This document shows, piece after piece, positions 40,101 to 49,806 of a DNA stretch of 64,000 nucleotides. The position numbers and the translations under genes were made by a program. Origin of the DNA: Bacteroidota bacterium (GTDB lineage: Bacteria; Bacteroidota; Bacteroidia; AKYH767-A; OLB10); the NCBI GenBank assembly GCA_016722525.1, contig JADKJB010000012.1, forward strand, positions 1-64,000, read 5' to 3'. Each line of letters starts with the position of its first letter. Within the stretch, counting starts at the first letter, position 1. A model generated the notes under the pieces. It did no database searches and was not told the origin of the DNA. It was given only the letters and a program-made list of their open reading frames with translations.

Positions 40101-41339
40101 TTAATTTACCTCATTCATTTTAAGGTAATTGATAATCAAATCAGTTGCGCCTTTGTTGTTATTGATATAGCGAAGATTTATTTCATTTATTTTTTTCAGT
40201 CTTGCAGGGTCTTTAGTTACTTCTTGAAATCGATCAATGAGTTCGCGTTCATTTTTTATGGTGAAGACACCTTTCCAATGCACCAGTTCCATAGCTTCTC
40301 TGAATTTTTTGTATTTGGGTCCAAAAAATACAGGTATGCCGAAAACAGCTGCTTCAAGAATGTTATGAATTCCTTTACCGAATCCTCCACCAATGTAAGC
40401 TACATCAGCATATTTATAAATTGAAGAGAGCATTCCTACGTTATCAACGATCAATATTTCCGCATCAGTTGATTTTTTATCCCACATAGAAAAACGAATA
40501 CTTGGTTTGTTCAGTTTCTTTGTCAAGTTCATTATTTTTCCTTCACTGATTTCATGAGGAACAAAAACTATTTTGAACTCATCGGAAATTTCTTCGACTA
40601 ATGAAGCCAGAATTTTTTCATCACTTTTCCAGGTGCTTCCTGCTACCAGCAGCTTTTTGCTTCCTTTAAAAAGAGAAATTTCCGGCATCTCTTTGGTGTT
40701 CAAACTGTTCAAATAAACTCTGTCAAAACGAGTATCTCCGGTTACAGTCACCTGGGGAATTCCATTGTTGTACAGCAACTCCAGCGAGCTCTGATTTTGT
40801 ACGAAAAAATGAGTCACTCTTCGCAATATTTTTTCAAAAAATGATCCGTATTTCTGAAAGAAAATTTGAGATGGTCTGAATATGCATGAGACAAAATAAA
40901 CCGGTATTTTTCGATCCTTAAAACCTTTGATATAAAAGTGCCAAAATTCATACTTAACAAAAAACGACATTTCCGGTTCTACCAATTCAATAAAATCTTT
41001 TGAATTAAATGGTCCATCCAGAGGCAGGTAAAATACATAATCAGCCAATATTTCGTTTTTCTTCAACTCATAACCCGACGGAGAAAAAAAAGTAAGAACA
41101 ATTTTATGCTTTGGATAATTCTTACGCAGTGCTTCCAAAACGGGTTTTCCTTGTTCGAATTCACCCAAGGAGGCGCAATGAAAATGGATGCGTTGCTCGC
41201 CTGATTTCAAGGATTGTTGGATATGCTTTCTCCATTGTTTTCTTCCTGAAACCCACTGAGCTGCTTTCTTGTTAAAGAGGGCCGAAATCAGAATGAGTAA
41301 TCCGTAAAGCTTTACAGCTAAGTAATAAAATACAACCAT
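40101..41339 (-). CDS. waaA: 3-deoxy-D-manno-octulosonic acid (Kdo) transferase
   Basis: Inner-membrane-bound GT30 glycosyltransferase that moves Kdo from CMP-Kdo to lipid A precursor. The 412-residue protein has the N-terminal anchor helix, the catalytic-region motif HCASLGEFEQGKPV with the conserved glutamate, FFSPSGYE, VTGDTRFDRV and the C-terminal nucleotide-binding GGGFGKGIHNILEAAVFGIPV. Length and motifs are normal. It lies five bases after the stop of the outer-membrane protein gene on the same strand, so they form an operon divergent from the sugar cluster. KdsB, which makes its donor, is encoded at 10.7 kb. Confidence 0.96.
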   Translation of the reverse strand: MVVFYYLAVKLYGLLILISALFNKKAAQWVSGRKQWRKHIQQSLKSGEQRIHFHCASLGEFEQGKPVLEALRKNYPKHKIVLTFFSPSGYELKKNEILADYVFYLPLDGPFNSKDFIELVEPEMSFFVKYEFWHFYIKGFKDRKIPVYFVSCIFRPSQIFFQKYGSFFEKILRRVTHFFVQNQSSLELLYNNGIPQVTVTGDTRFDRVYLNSLNTKEMPEISLFKGSKKLLVAGSTWKSDEKILASLVEEISDEFKIVFVPHEISEGKIMNLTKKLNKPSIRFSMWDKKSTDAEILIVDNVGMLSSIYKYADVAYIGGGFGKGIHNILEAAVFGIPVFFGPKYKKFREAMELVHWKGVFTIKNERELIDRFQEVTKDPARLKKINEINLRYINNNKGATDLIINYLKMNEVN

Positions 41340-41344
41340 CTCTT

Positions 41345-42100
41345 TTAAAACATATAATATTGCGCCGGCTTCTTTTTATATAGCGGTAATACCCATCCTA
41401 ATTTAAATCCATACATTAAATCAAGCCTTTTTTGGTCTTTTAAATCAGGCTCATTAAAATTGTAATCGCGTCGGTTGGCAGTGAAGCCCTGAATAAATTC
41501 AAACCCCCCATAAAAATTAATCAATTGCCTGTTTCCAAAACTCAGGAACCCAATAAACTCTCTCATTTGCCAGCCATTTGTAAGGTGATCGTAACCCTTA
41601 ATATAATCTCCTCTGAGTCCTGCAACTGTATTTCCGATAGGCTCAATTCGGATTTTATGTTGCAAAAACCCAGGTCCGCCCGTAAGAATAATTCCACTAT
41701 TGGGATTAGGTTTATTAAACGTAAATATTTTTCCTATTGTAGCGCTGATATGGTAACCTCTTTCAAATGTTCTAACATCTGCATACAATCCATCCAATCC
41801 AATGATCTGACCTTCGCTAGTATTTAATCCATCAAACAAGCCCTTTGTTTCTACATTATTACCAAAAATAAAGCCTGCTGAAATCCCATAAACAATATTT
41901 TTACTGGTCTTGAAATGAATATCAGTGGTCAAAATGGAAGCCACTCCAAAACGATCTTTCAAATCACCTCCCGGCACATATACACCGTAACTAATTCCAA
42001 AAAAAGGAAACCTGATGAGAGAATCTCTAATTCCACTTTGGCTGTATGAAAAACCGAAAGAACTAAGTAACAATACTATTGATAAAATAAGTACACGCAT
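41345..42100 (-). CDS. Putative outer-membrane beta-barrel protein
   Basis: A 251-residue protein with a signal peptide (RVLILSIVLLLSSFGFSYS, cleaved near SQS), followed by alternating hydrophobic beta strands such as FFGISYGVYVPGG, IVYGISAGFIFG and YHISATIGKIF. It ends with a C-terminal YYMF, as expected for an outer-membrane barrel of about ten strands. I do not know a named family. I choose the ATG at 42100; the frame is open to 42151 but the extra residues precede the signal peptide. It shares an operon with waaA and is divergent from the aminotransferase gene, suggesting an envelope role. Confidence 0.8.
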   Translation of the reverse strand: MRVLILSIVLLLSSFGFSYSQSGIRDSLIRFPFFGISYGVYVPGGDLKDRFGVASILTTDIHFKTSKNIVYGISAGFIFGNNVETKGLFDGLNTSEGQIIGLDGLYADVRTFERGYHISATIGKIFTFNKPNPNSGIILTGGPGFLQHKIRIEPIGNTVAGLRGDYIKGYDHLTNGWQMREFIGFLSFGNRQLINFYGGFEFIQGFTANRRDYNFNEPDLKDQKRLDLMYGFKLGWVLPLYKKKPAQYYMF

Positions 42101-42282
42101 GAATCGCTTTGTTTTGTAGCTGCCAAGGTATGAATTTACCTTCAATGGCAATTATACGATTTTTTTCAATGTTAAAATACTGATAGTTAATAATATATGT
42201 TCATTTATTTACTAAGACTTTGTTTTTTTTCTAAGATGTAGGGTTTAAGAGCTTTTTGCATTAAAAATGGATGTTAAATACT

Positions 42283-42290
42283 TATCTTTG
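42283..42290 (+). promoter_or_regulatory. Candidate promoter -7 box for the nucleotide-sugar operon
   Basis: TATCTTTG matches TAnnTTTG, 19 bases before the ATG at 42310; a TTTG at 42255-42258 lies 24 bases further up. It would drive the run of closely spaced plus-strand genes from 42310 to about 52655. Confidence 0.55.
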
Positions 42291-42309
42291 CCGACTTATT
42301 ATTTGATAG

Positions 42310-43440
42310 ATGAGAAAGTTAGCAATGGTTGATCTAATTGGTCAATACGAAAAGATTAAACCTGAAATAGATAAAGCAATATTGGATGTTTTGGCATCTG
42401 CAGCTTTTATCAATGGTCCTGAAGTAAAATCATTTCAGGCGGAGTTGGAAAAATATTTGGGTGTAAAACATGTAATTCCTTGTGCAAATGGCACCGACGC
42501 TTTGCAAATAGCTATGATGGCCCTCGGATTGCAGCCGGGTGATGAAGTTATTACCGCCAGTTTTACTTATGTGGCAACAGCAGAAGTAATAGCTTTACTC
42601 AAGCTAAAACCAGTTTTGGTAGATGTAATTCCCGGAACTTTTACCATTGATCCGGTTGCTTTCGAAAAGGCCATTACTTCTAAAACCAAAGCAGTGGTTC
42701 CTGTTCATTTGTTTTGCCAATGTGCTCAAATGGACAAAATCATGGACATTGCTAAACAGCATAATTTATTTGTTATTGAAGATGCTGCACAAGCAATTGG
42801 AGCTGACTATGTAATGCCTAACGGTGCTTCTGTGAAAGCAGGAACTATAGGCACTATTGGTAGCACTTCTTTTTTTCCCTCCAAGAATCTGGGATGTTAC
42901 GGTGATGGGGGTGCCATCTTTACCAATGATGATGACCTGGCAAAAAAAATGAGAATGATTGCCAATCACGGGCAATCGGTTCAGTACTATCATGACGAAA
43001 TAGGTGTAAATTCCAGGTTAGATAGTATCCAGGCTGCCATTTTAAGAATAAAACTTCGTCATCTTGATGCTTATGCCGCGGCTCGAAATAGTGTTGCAAG
43101 TTATTATGACAAAGCCTTTGCGAATCATCCTAAAGTGACCATTCCTGCCAGAGAAACTAATTCCACACACGTATTTCATCAGTATACATTAGTTCTTAAT
43201 GGTTGTGATCGTGTTGCCATGCGGGAGTTTCTTGCAGCAAAAGGAATTCCATCAATGATATATTACCCGGTGCCATTACATTTTCAAAAAGCATATACCG
43301 ATCCACGCTATAAGGCCGGTGACTTTCCTGTTACTGAACACTTATGCGCAAACGTTATCTCCCTTCCAATACATACCGAGATGACTCCTGCGGATCTGGA
43401 GTTTATTGTTTCAGGGGTATTGGAGTTTATTAATAAATAG
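42310..43440 (+). CDS. wbpE: DegT/DnrJ/EryC1/StrS aminotransferase, WbpE-like
   Basis: PLP-dependent sugar aminotransferase. With WbpA, WbpB and WbpD encoded just downstream it most likely converts UDP-3-keto-GlcNAc-uronate to the 3-amino sugar using glutamate. The 376-residue protein has CANGTDALQIAMMALGL, ASFTYVATAEVI, VIEDAAQAIGADY and the PLP-binding lysine K192 in FFPSKNLGCYGDGG, followed by HVFHQYTLVL. Length is normal for WbpE/WlbC proteins. It is the first gene of the sugar cluster, 24 bp ahead of ugd, and has a good -7 promoter box. Other members of the family use different keto-sugars, so the exact substrate rests on context. Confidence 0.88.
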   Translation: MRKLAMVDLIGQYEKIKPEIDKAILDVLASAAFINGPEVKSFQAELEKYLGVKHVIPCANGTDALQIAMMALGLQPGDEVITASFTYVATAEVIALLKLKPVLVDVIPGTFTIDPVAFEKAITSKTKAVVPVHLFCQCAQMDKIMDIAKQHNLFVIEDAAQAIGADYVMPNGASVKAGTIGTIGSTSFFPSKNLGCYGDGGAIFTNDDDLAKKMRMIANHGQSVQYYHDEIGVNSRLDSIQAAILRIKLRHLDAYAAARNSVASYYDKAFANHPKVTIPARETNSTHVFHQYTLVLNGCDRVAMREFLAAKGIPSMIYYPVPLHFQKAYTDPRYKAGDFPVTEHLCANVISLPIHTEMTPADLEFIVSGVLEFINK

Positions 43441-43464
43441 TTTATTTTACTTTAGCATTTACAT

Positions 43465-44780
43465 ATGAATATTGCAGTTGTTGGTACAGGTTATGTTGGT
43501 TTGGTTACAGGAACCTGTTTTGCCGAAATGGGTAACCATGTTATTTGTGTTGATATTGATCAGGCAAAAGTAGCGTCCATGATCAATGGCAAGATTCCCA
43601 TTTATGAACCTCATCTGGATGCGATTTTTGAAAGAAACCTGAAGCAAGGTAGATTGAAGTTTACTACTAATTTGGAAGAAGCAATTAAAGATGCTCAAAT
43701 CATTTTTCTTGCCTTACCAACTCCTCCGGGTGAAGATGGCTCTGCCGATCTGAGTTATATTTTAGGAGTGGCCCATAAATTGGGATCGCTCATCACTACT
43801 TACAAAGTAGTAATTAACAAAAGTACGGTGCCGGTTGGAACAGCTGAAAAAGTGCACGATGCAATTGCAAAAATTGTTTGTCCGAATTTGATGTTGTATC
43901 CAACCCGGAATTCCTCAGAGAAGGGTTTGCAGTAGATGATTTTATGAAACCGGATCGTGTGGTAATAGGCACAGATTCTGAAAAAGCCCGGAAGATTATG
44001 TCGGATTTGTATGCTCCTTTCGTACGTCAGGGTAATCCTATCTATTTTATGGATGCCAGATCTTCAGAGCTTACCAAGTATGCAGCCAATGCATTTCTTG
44101 CCACCAAAATTACTTTCATGAATGAAATCGCCAATCTTTGCGAAAAGGTAGGCGCTAATGTAGATATGATTCGGATTGGAATTGGATCTGATAGTAGAAT
44201 CGGAAAGAGGTTTCTCTTTGCCGGAATTGGATATGGAGGTAGTTGCTTTCCGAAAGATGTGCAAGCCCTCTCCAAAACCGCGCTTGATTATAAATATGAT
44301 TTTAAAGTTTTAACTTCTGTAATGGAAGTGAACCACGAACAACGTACCATCATCATCCAGAAAATACGAAACTATTTCAACAATAATCTCAAAGGGAAAA
44401 AAATTGCTATTTGGGGCCTGGCTTTTAAACCTGATACCGACGACATACGTGAAGCACCAGCTCTTTATCTCATTGAAGAACTGCTGAAAGAAGGTGTTGT
44501 TATAGCTGCTTTTGATCCTGAAGCAATGAATAATGTAAAAAAAGTAATCGGGGATACCATAAGTTTTGCAGCGGACCCTTACGAAGCTGTCCAAGATGCC
44601 GATGCTTTGTTGATAGCCACTGAATGGTCTGTTTTCAGAACTCCTGAATTTGATACCCTCGCAAAAAAAATGAAAGCGAAAGTGATATTTGACGGAAGAA
44701 ATTTATACGATCCAGCCAAAATGCTGGAGTTAGGATTTTACTATAACAGTATGGGCCGCAACGTTGTGAACGCCCTTTAA
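43465..44780 (+). CDS. ugd: UDP-glucose 6-dehydrogenase (apparent frameshift)
   Basis: NAD-dependent enzyme that oxidises UDP-glucose twice to UDP-glucuronate. It has the N-terminal Rossmann start NIAVVGTGYVGLVTG, the INKSTVPVGTAEKV segment, FDVVSNPEFLREG, and the catalytic cysteine motif GIGYGGSCFPKDV, followed by the C-terminal IWGLAFKPDTDDIREAP. One A is missing in the run near 43868-43873; adding it joins DAIAK to CLSEFDVV, giving about 438 residues. Its product feeds the UDP-glucuronate decarboxylase encoded next, 10 bp downstream. The second dehydrogenase in the cluster (47413) belongs to the separate UDP-HexNAc branch. Confidence 0.95.
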
Positions 44781-44790
44781 AAATTAAGCA

Positions 44791-45774
44791 ATGTCTTTAA
44801 CAGAAAAAAAACGCGTTTTAATTACCGGAGCAGCTGGCTTTCTTGGATCTCATTTGTGTGATCGTTTTATTAAAGAAGGTTACTATGTAATTGGCATGGA
44901 TAACCTCATCACCGGGGATCTTGCAAATATTCAACATTTGTTCAAACTGGAGAATTTTGAATTCTATCACCATGATGTTTCAAAATTCGTTTTTGTTCCG
45001 GGTGAATTGCATTATATTTTACATTTCGCTTCGCCTGCCAGTCCTATCGACTACTTGAAAATACCCATCCAAACTCTCAAAGTGGGTTCCTTGGGAACTC
45101 ATAATCTGCTTGGTCTTGCAAGAGTTAAAAAAGCAAGAATTCTTGTTGCTTCTACTTCCGAAGTATATGGCGACCCAACTGTGCATCCGCAAACTGAAGA
45201 GTATTGGGGCAATGTAAATCCTGTTGGACCAAGAGGTGTTTACGATGAAGCAAAACGCTTTCAGGAAGCCATCACTATGGCCTATCATACCTATCATGGA
45301 CTTGAAACCAGAATTATTCGCATCTTTAATACCTATGGTCCAAGGATGCGACTGAATGATGGAAGGGTGTTGCCTGCTTTTATTGGACAAGCTTTACGCG
45401 GGGAGGATCTTACAATTTTCGGCGATGGTAGTCAAACGCGTTCTTTTTGTTATGTGGATGATCTGGTTGAAGGAATTTACAGATTGCTATTAAGTGATTA
45501 TGCCAACCCTGTCAATATCGGAAATCCATCTGAAATTACTATCAAAGAATTTGGAGATGAAATTCTTAAACTAACAGGCTCCGCTGTTAAAATGATAATG
45601 AAACCTTTGCCTCAGGATGATCCTAAGCAAAGGCAACCGGATATTACTAAAGCAAGACAAATATTAGGTTGGGAGCCCAAAGTGGATCGTGCTGAAGGAT
45701 TGAAGAGAACTTACGACTACTTTAAAAATCTGCCTAAGGAAGAATTGTATAAGTCTGCTCATCGTTTTAGTTAA
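44791..45774 (+). CDS. UDP-glucuronate decarboxylase (UDP-xylose synthase)
   Basis: Extended short-chain dehydrogenase that converts UDP-glucuronate to UDP-xylose with bound NAD. The 327-residue protein has GAAGFLGSHLCDRFI for NAD binding, HFASPASPIDYLKIPIQTLK (typical of UXS), STSEVYGDP, and the catalytic Tyr/Lys in YDEAKRFQEA, followed by RIFNTYGPRM. The combination ASPxSPxxY and YDEAKR separates UXS from RfbB- and GalE-type relatives. It lies 10 bp after ugd, so the two likely act in sequence. The frame is intact and of normal length. Confidence 0.94.
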   Translation: MSLTEKKRVLITGAAGFLGSHLCDRFIKEGYYVIGMDNLITGDLANIQHLFKLENFEFYHHDVSKFVFVPGELHYILHFASPASPIDYLKIPIQTLKVGSLGTHNLLGLARVKKARILVASTSEVYGDPTVHPQTEEYWGNVNPVGPRGVYDEAKRFQEAITMAYHTYHGLETRIIRIFNTYGPRMRLNDGRVLPAFIGQALRGEDLTIFGDGSQTRSFCYVDDLVEGIYRLLLSDYANPVNIGNPSEITIKEFGDEILKLTGSAVKMIMKPLPQDDPKQRQPDITKARQILGWEPKVDRAEGLKRTYDYFKNLPKEELYKSAHRFS

Positions 45775-45792
45775 TTATTTGATCTCCATACT

Positions 45793-46365
45793 ATGGATTA
45801 TTATATTCATGAATCCGCTATTGTTGATGACGGATGTAAGATAGGGAAAGGAAGCAAAATTTGGCATTTTTCGCACATCATGCCTGATTGTGTAATAGGT
45901 GACCATTGTAATATTGGACAGAATGTGGTCGTCTCTCCGGGTGTCATTCTTGGTAATAATGTTAAAGTTCAAAATAATGTTTCAATTTATACCGGTGTTG
46001 TTTGCGAAGACGATGTTTTTTTAGGCCCTAGTATGGTTTTTACCAATGTTATGAACCCTAGAAGCGCTATAAATCGCAGAGGTCAATATCTTAAAACAAT
46101 TGTTAAAAAGGGCGCTTCTATTGGTGCAAATGCAACGATCGTTTGTGGTCATGATATTGGTGAATATGCTTTCATTGGTGCCGGTGCAGTTGTGACAAAA
46201 GATGTTCCCCCTTATGCGCTTCTTGTTGGTAATCCGGCCAAACAAACCGGTTGGATGAGTGAATATGGATATAAACTTAAATTTGACGCATCAGGAATAG
46301 CTGTTTGTCCTGAAAGTAACGAACGTTATCAGCTCGCTAATAACAGGGTTACCAAAATATCCTAA
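45793..46365 (+). CDS. wbpD: UDP-3-amino-GlcNAc-uronate N-acetyltransferase, WbpD-like
   Basis: Left-handed beta-helix acyltransferase (190 residues) that acetylates the 3-amino group of the sugar made by WbpE, using acetyl-CoA. The hexapeptide repeats run from residue 5 to about 150 (IHESAIVDDGCKIGKG, IGDHCNIGQNVVVSPGV, VKKGASIGANATIVCG). The family marks VMNPRSAINRRGQY and VTKDVPPYALLVGNPAKQTGW match WbpD/WlbB. A C-terminal tail with one Cys follows. It lies 18 bp after the UXS gene and two bases ahead of wbpB, so all are in one operon. The frame is intact. Confidence 0.93.
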   Translation: MDYYIHESAIVDDGCKIGKGSKIWHFSHIMPDCVIGDHCNIGQNVVVSPGVILGNNVKVQNNVSIYTGVVCEDDVFLGPSMVFTNVMNPRSAINRRGQYLKTIVKKGASIGANATIVCGHDIGEYAFIGAGAVVTKDVPPYALLVGNPAKQTGWMSEYGYKLKFDASGIAVCPESNERYQLANNRVTKIS

Positions 46366-46366
46366 T

Positions 46367-47398
46367 ATGAAAGTACTCGAAGGGAAAGTTAAATTCGCAA
46401 TTATTGGCAGCGGCCATATTGGCAAAAGGCATGCTGAAATGATCAGACGCAATCCGGAAGGCGAATTGATTGCTATGTGTGACATACTTCCTTTGGAAAA
46501 AGTAGGTGTTGAACAATTTAAAATTCCCTACTTTACTACTGTTAACGATATGTTTGCAGCAGGTCTCGAGTTTGATGTGGTTAATGTTTGTTCACCAAAT
46601 GGATTGCATGCAGAACATTCACTCCTTGCCCTTGATTACAAAAAACATGTGGTGTGTGAAAAGCCGATGGCTCTGACTAAGGCCGATTGCGAAAAAATAA
46701 TTTTTAAGGCATTGCAGGCAAGCAGAACAGTTTTTTGTGTGATGCAGAACAGATACTCTCCCCCAAGTAAGTGGCTGAAACAAATTGTTGAAGAAAAAAC
46801 TATTGGAGATATTTTTATGGTTCAACTAAATTGTTATTGGAACCGCGACGATAGATATTATAAAAAAGAGGGTTGGAAAGGAAGTGCTGAACTTGATGGT
46901 GGTACGCTCTTTACGCAGTTTTCTCATTTCATTGATATTATGTATTGGATTTTTGGAGACATTTCTGATATTCAAGCCAAATTTGACGACTTTAATCATC
47001 ACCATAGTACTGCGTTTGAAGATTCCGGTTTTGTAAATTTTCGGTTCAGAAATGGTGGTATGGGAAGCATCAATTATTCCACTTCTATTTGGGATAAGAA
47101 TATGGAAAGTTCTATCACCATTATTGGGAGTAAAGGAAGTGTAAAAGTAGGAGGGCAATATATGAATGAAATCGAATATTGCCATATTGAAAATTATCAA
47201 CTCCCTGAACTGGAACCCGTAAGTCCTGCTAATGATTATGGTTCTTATAAAGGTTCTGCAGCAAATCACCATTTTATAATTGAGAATGTAATAGACACCT
47301 TAAAAGGAAGAACATCGGTAACAACCAATGCGCTGGAAGGACTCAAGGTTGTTGAAATAATTGAACGAATTTACGCATTACGTACTGTCAAAAAATAG
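46367..47398 (+). CDS. wbpB: UDP-GlcNAc-uronate 3-oxidase, Gfo/Idh/MocA family, WbpB-like
   Basis: NAD-dependent oxidase of the Gfo/Idh/MocA fold that oxidises C3 of UDP-GlcNAc-uronate before WbpE adds the amino group. The N-terminal Rossmann domain begins KFAIIGSGHIGKRHAEMI, followed by VNVCSPNGLHAEHSLLAL and the catalytic-lysine motif HVVCEKPMALT. The C-terminal part has MQNRYSPPSKWLKQIV, LDGGTLFTQFSHFIDIMYW, and matches WbpB/WlbA closely. The 343-residue length is as expected. It starts just after the wbpD stop and is 14 bp ahead of the WbpA-like dehydrogenase gene. Confidence 0.93.
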   Translation: MKVLEGKVKFAIIGSGHIGKRHAEMIRRNPEGELIAMCDILPLEKVGVEQFKIPYFTTVNDMFAAGLEFDVVNVCSPNGLHAEHSLLALDYKKHVVCEKPMALTKADCEKIIFKALQASRTVFCVMQNRYSPPSKWLKQIVEEKTIGDIFMVQLNCYWNRDDRYYKKEGWKGSAELDGGTLFTQFSHFIDIMYWIFGDISDIQAKFDDFNHHHSTAFEDSGFVNFRFRNGGMGSINYSTSIWDKNMESSITIIGSKGSVKVGGQYMNEIEYCHIENYQLPELEPVSPANDYGSYKGSAANHHFIIENVIDTLKGRTSVTTNALEGLKVVEIIERIYALRTVKK

Positions 47399-47412
47399 TA
47401 AACCACATAGCA

Positions 47413-48702
47413 ATGTATCAGGACATTATAACTAAAAAGAGAAAGATTGCAGTAATAGGGTTAGGTTATGTGGGTTTACCCATCGCCCTAGAATTTGCAA
47501 AAAAAGTTTCCGTAATCGGTTTCGATATTAATAAAGCTCGAATCGATCAAATGAATAATAATATTGATCCAAGCGGCGAACTCGATGCGCAATCGTTTAT
47601 GAATTGTGACATTGTTTTTACCGATTCCTTGGATGTACTTAAAGATGCTTCCTTTTTTATTGTTGCAGTTCCAACGCCAATAGACGAACACAATTTACCC
47701 GATCTTAAGCCGGTTTTAAATGCTTCTAAAACTATTGGGAAAGTTTTGAAAAAAGGTGATTACGTGGTGTATGAATCAACTGTTTATCCTGGCTGTACCG
47801 AAGAAGATTGTATTCCTGTACTTGAAGAATTGTCCGGATTAAAGTTCATGGATGATTTTAAAGTTGGCTATTCACCCGAAAGAATTAATCCCGGGGATAA
47901 GGAACATACTCTTGCTAAAATTATTAAAGTTGTTTCTGGTTGTGATGCCGAATCGCTCGACGAAATTGCGAATATTTACAAAATCGTCGTTCAGGCAGGC
48001 GTCCATAAAGCTTCTACAATTAAAGTCGCAGAAGCCGCAAAAATTATTGAGAATACACAGCGCGATGTTAATATCGCTTTAATGAATGAGCTTTCCATTA
48101 TTTTTAATAAAATGGGAATTAATACGTATGAAGTTTTGGAGGCCGCCGGAACCAAATGGAATTTTTTAAATTTCAAACCGGGTTTGGTAGGAGGTCATTG
48201 TATTGGTGTTGATCCTTACTACCTTACATACAAAGCCCAGGAATTAGGATATCATGCACAGGTTATTAATTCAGGCCGTTATGTAAATGATTCAATGGGT
48301 TTTTACATCGCTAAACAAACAGTGAAGAAACTCATTGCTCTGGGGAAGGATATAAATAAGTCCAGAGTTTTGGTAATGGGCGCTACTTTTAAAGAAGATG
48401 TTGAGGATATCCGAAATTCAAAAGTTGCAGATGTGATTAACGAATTCAAATCTTATGGTGTGAAAACGGAAGTCACCGATCCGCATGCCTCCTCAGAAGA
48501 ATTAAAACATGAATACGGGTTCGAACTCATTGATAAAATAGGTACTGGTTATGATGCAGTCGTAATTGCGGTAAATCATAAAGACTATCTTACCATTGAT
48601 GAAGATTACCTGCTTACAATATGTGCTCCTGATGCCGTCATCGTTGATCTTAAAGGAATTCTTCGTGGGAAAGTTTCACGATTGAAATACTGGAGCTTGT
48701 AA
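47413..48702 (+). CDS. wbpA: UDP-N-acetylglucosamine 6-dehydrogenase, WbpA/TviB-like
   Basis: Nucleotide-sugar dehydrogenase that oxidises C6 of UDP-GlcNAc to the uronate, first step of the WbpA-B-E-D route. It shows KIAVIGLGYVGLPIALEF, the STVYPGCTEEDCIPVLEE segment typical of the TviB/WbpA branch, GYSPERINPGD, and the catalytic cysteine in PGLVGGHCIGVDPYYLT. A C-terminal MGATFKEDVEDIRNSK follows. At 429 residues it is full length. The GDK-HTL and VGGHCIGVDP forms separate it from the Ugd encoded at 43465. It could instead act on UDP-ManNAc (WecC type), but the adjacent wbpB, wbpD and wbpE favour UDP-GlcNAc. Confidence 0.92.
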   Translation: MYQDIITKKRKIAVIGLGYVGLPIALEFAKKVSVIGFDINKARIDQMNNNIDPSGELDAQSFMNCDIVFTDSLDVLKDASFFIVAVPTPIDEHNLPDLKPVLNASKTIGKVLKKGDYVVYESTVYPGCTEEDCIPVLEELSGLKFMDDFKVGYSPERINPGDKEHTLAKIIKVVSGCDAESLDEIANIYKIVVQAGVHKASTIKVAEAAKIIENTQRDVNIALMNELSIIFNKMGINTYEVLEAAGTKWNFLNFKPGLVGGHCIGVDPYYLTYKAQELGYHAQVINSGRYVNDSMGFYIAKQTVKKLIALGKDINKSRVLVMGATFKEDVEDIRNSKVADVINEFKSYGVKTEVTDPHASSEELKHEYGFELIDKIGTGYDAVVIAVNHKDYLTIDEDYLLTICAPDAVIVDLKGILRGKVSRLKYWSL

Positions 48703-48748
48703 TATTTCGTTATCTTATCTTATAACGAATTCTGAAAATCAGATTTTG

Positions 48749-49779
48749 ATGAATAGTAAAAAAGTGCTTGTTACCGGTGGTTCTGGTTTTATTGGTTCTC
48801 ATACAGCTGTAGAACTTATTAATAAAGGCTACGAAGTTATTATTGCCGATGATCTTTCTAATTCAAGGCAGGAAGTTATTGAAGCAATTTATAAAATTAC
48901 CGGAGTAAGGCCTGCTTTTGAGCATATAGATTTGTGTGACAGAGAAAAAACAAAGGCGCTTTTTAAAAAGTATAATCCGGAATCAGTTATTCATTTTGCT
49001 GCAAAAAAAATGGTTGGCGAATCTGTTGAAAATCCACTTGACTATTACCGAACCAATTTGGTTTCCTTAATGAATGTTATTGATTTCGCTATTGAAAAGG
49101 ATTGTAAGAATTTCGTTTTTTCCTCTTCGTGCACAGTATATGGACAACCTGATGTTTTGCCGGTCAGTGAAAATTCACCAAGAAAAGAAGCCGAATCTCC
49201 TTATGGGAATACTAAAAAAATTTCGGAAGATATTCTTTCCGATGTTGTTAAAACAGGTGCATTAAAAGTAATTTCATTGCGGTATTTTAATCCTGTGGGG
49301 GCACATGATTCTGCTCTTATTGGTGAATATCCATTAGGAGTACCCGGTAATCTCATGCCCATTCTAACACAGTCTGCTATTGGCAAAAGAGGAGCATTTT
49401 ATGTTTTTGGAAACGATTACAATACCCCTGATGGTTCTTGCATTCGCGATTACATTCATGTTGTTGATGTGGCTGTTGCTCATGTAGCGGCACTTGACCG
49501 ACTTTTTCAAAAAGAGCAAATAGCTTCGATGGAGTTCTTTAATCTGGGAACTGGTGTTGGCGTTTCAGTACTTGAAATGATTCATTGCTTTGAGAAAGTC
49601 AATAAACTTAAATTGAATTATTCGGTCGCACCTAGAAGACCGGGTGATGTTGAAAAAGTTTGGGCCGATACTTCTTTTGCAAACAGAGTGCTAGGCTGGA
49701 AGGCCGAAAAGATCTTGAGCAAATGGTTGCAAGTGCATGGGCCTGGGAGCAAAATCTGGCAGGTAAAGTAAGTTCTTAA
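48749..49779 (+). CDS. galE: UDP-glucose 4-epimerase (apparent frameshift near the end)
   Basis: Interconverts UDP-glucose and UDP-galactose with bound NAD. The extended SDR has VLVTGGSGFIGSHTAVELI, FAAKKMVGESVENPLDYY, the catalytic SSCTVYG and Tyr/Lys in SPYGNTKKI, and SLRYFNPVGAH with the GalE-type GNLMPILTQ. Near 49705-49710 one A is missing; adding it restores the family C-terminus KAEKDLEQMVASAWAWEQN and moves the stop to 49777-49779 (about 343 residues). I choose the ATG at 48749; the TTG just before it is less likely. It lies 46 bp after wbpA and 27 bp ahead of rfbB. Confidence 0.94.
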
Positions 49780-49806
49780 TTTTTTGATGAGTGATTATTC
49801 AAATCA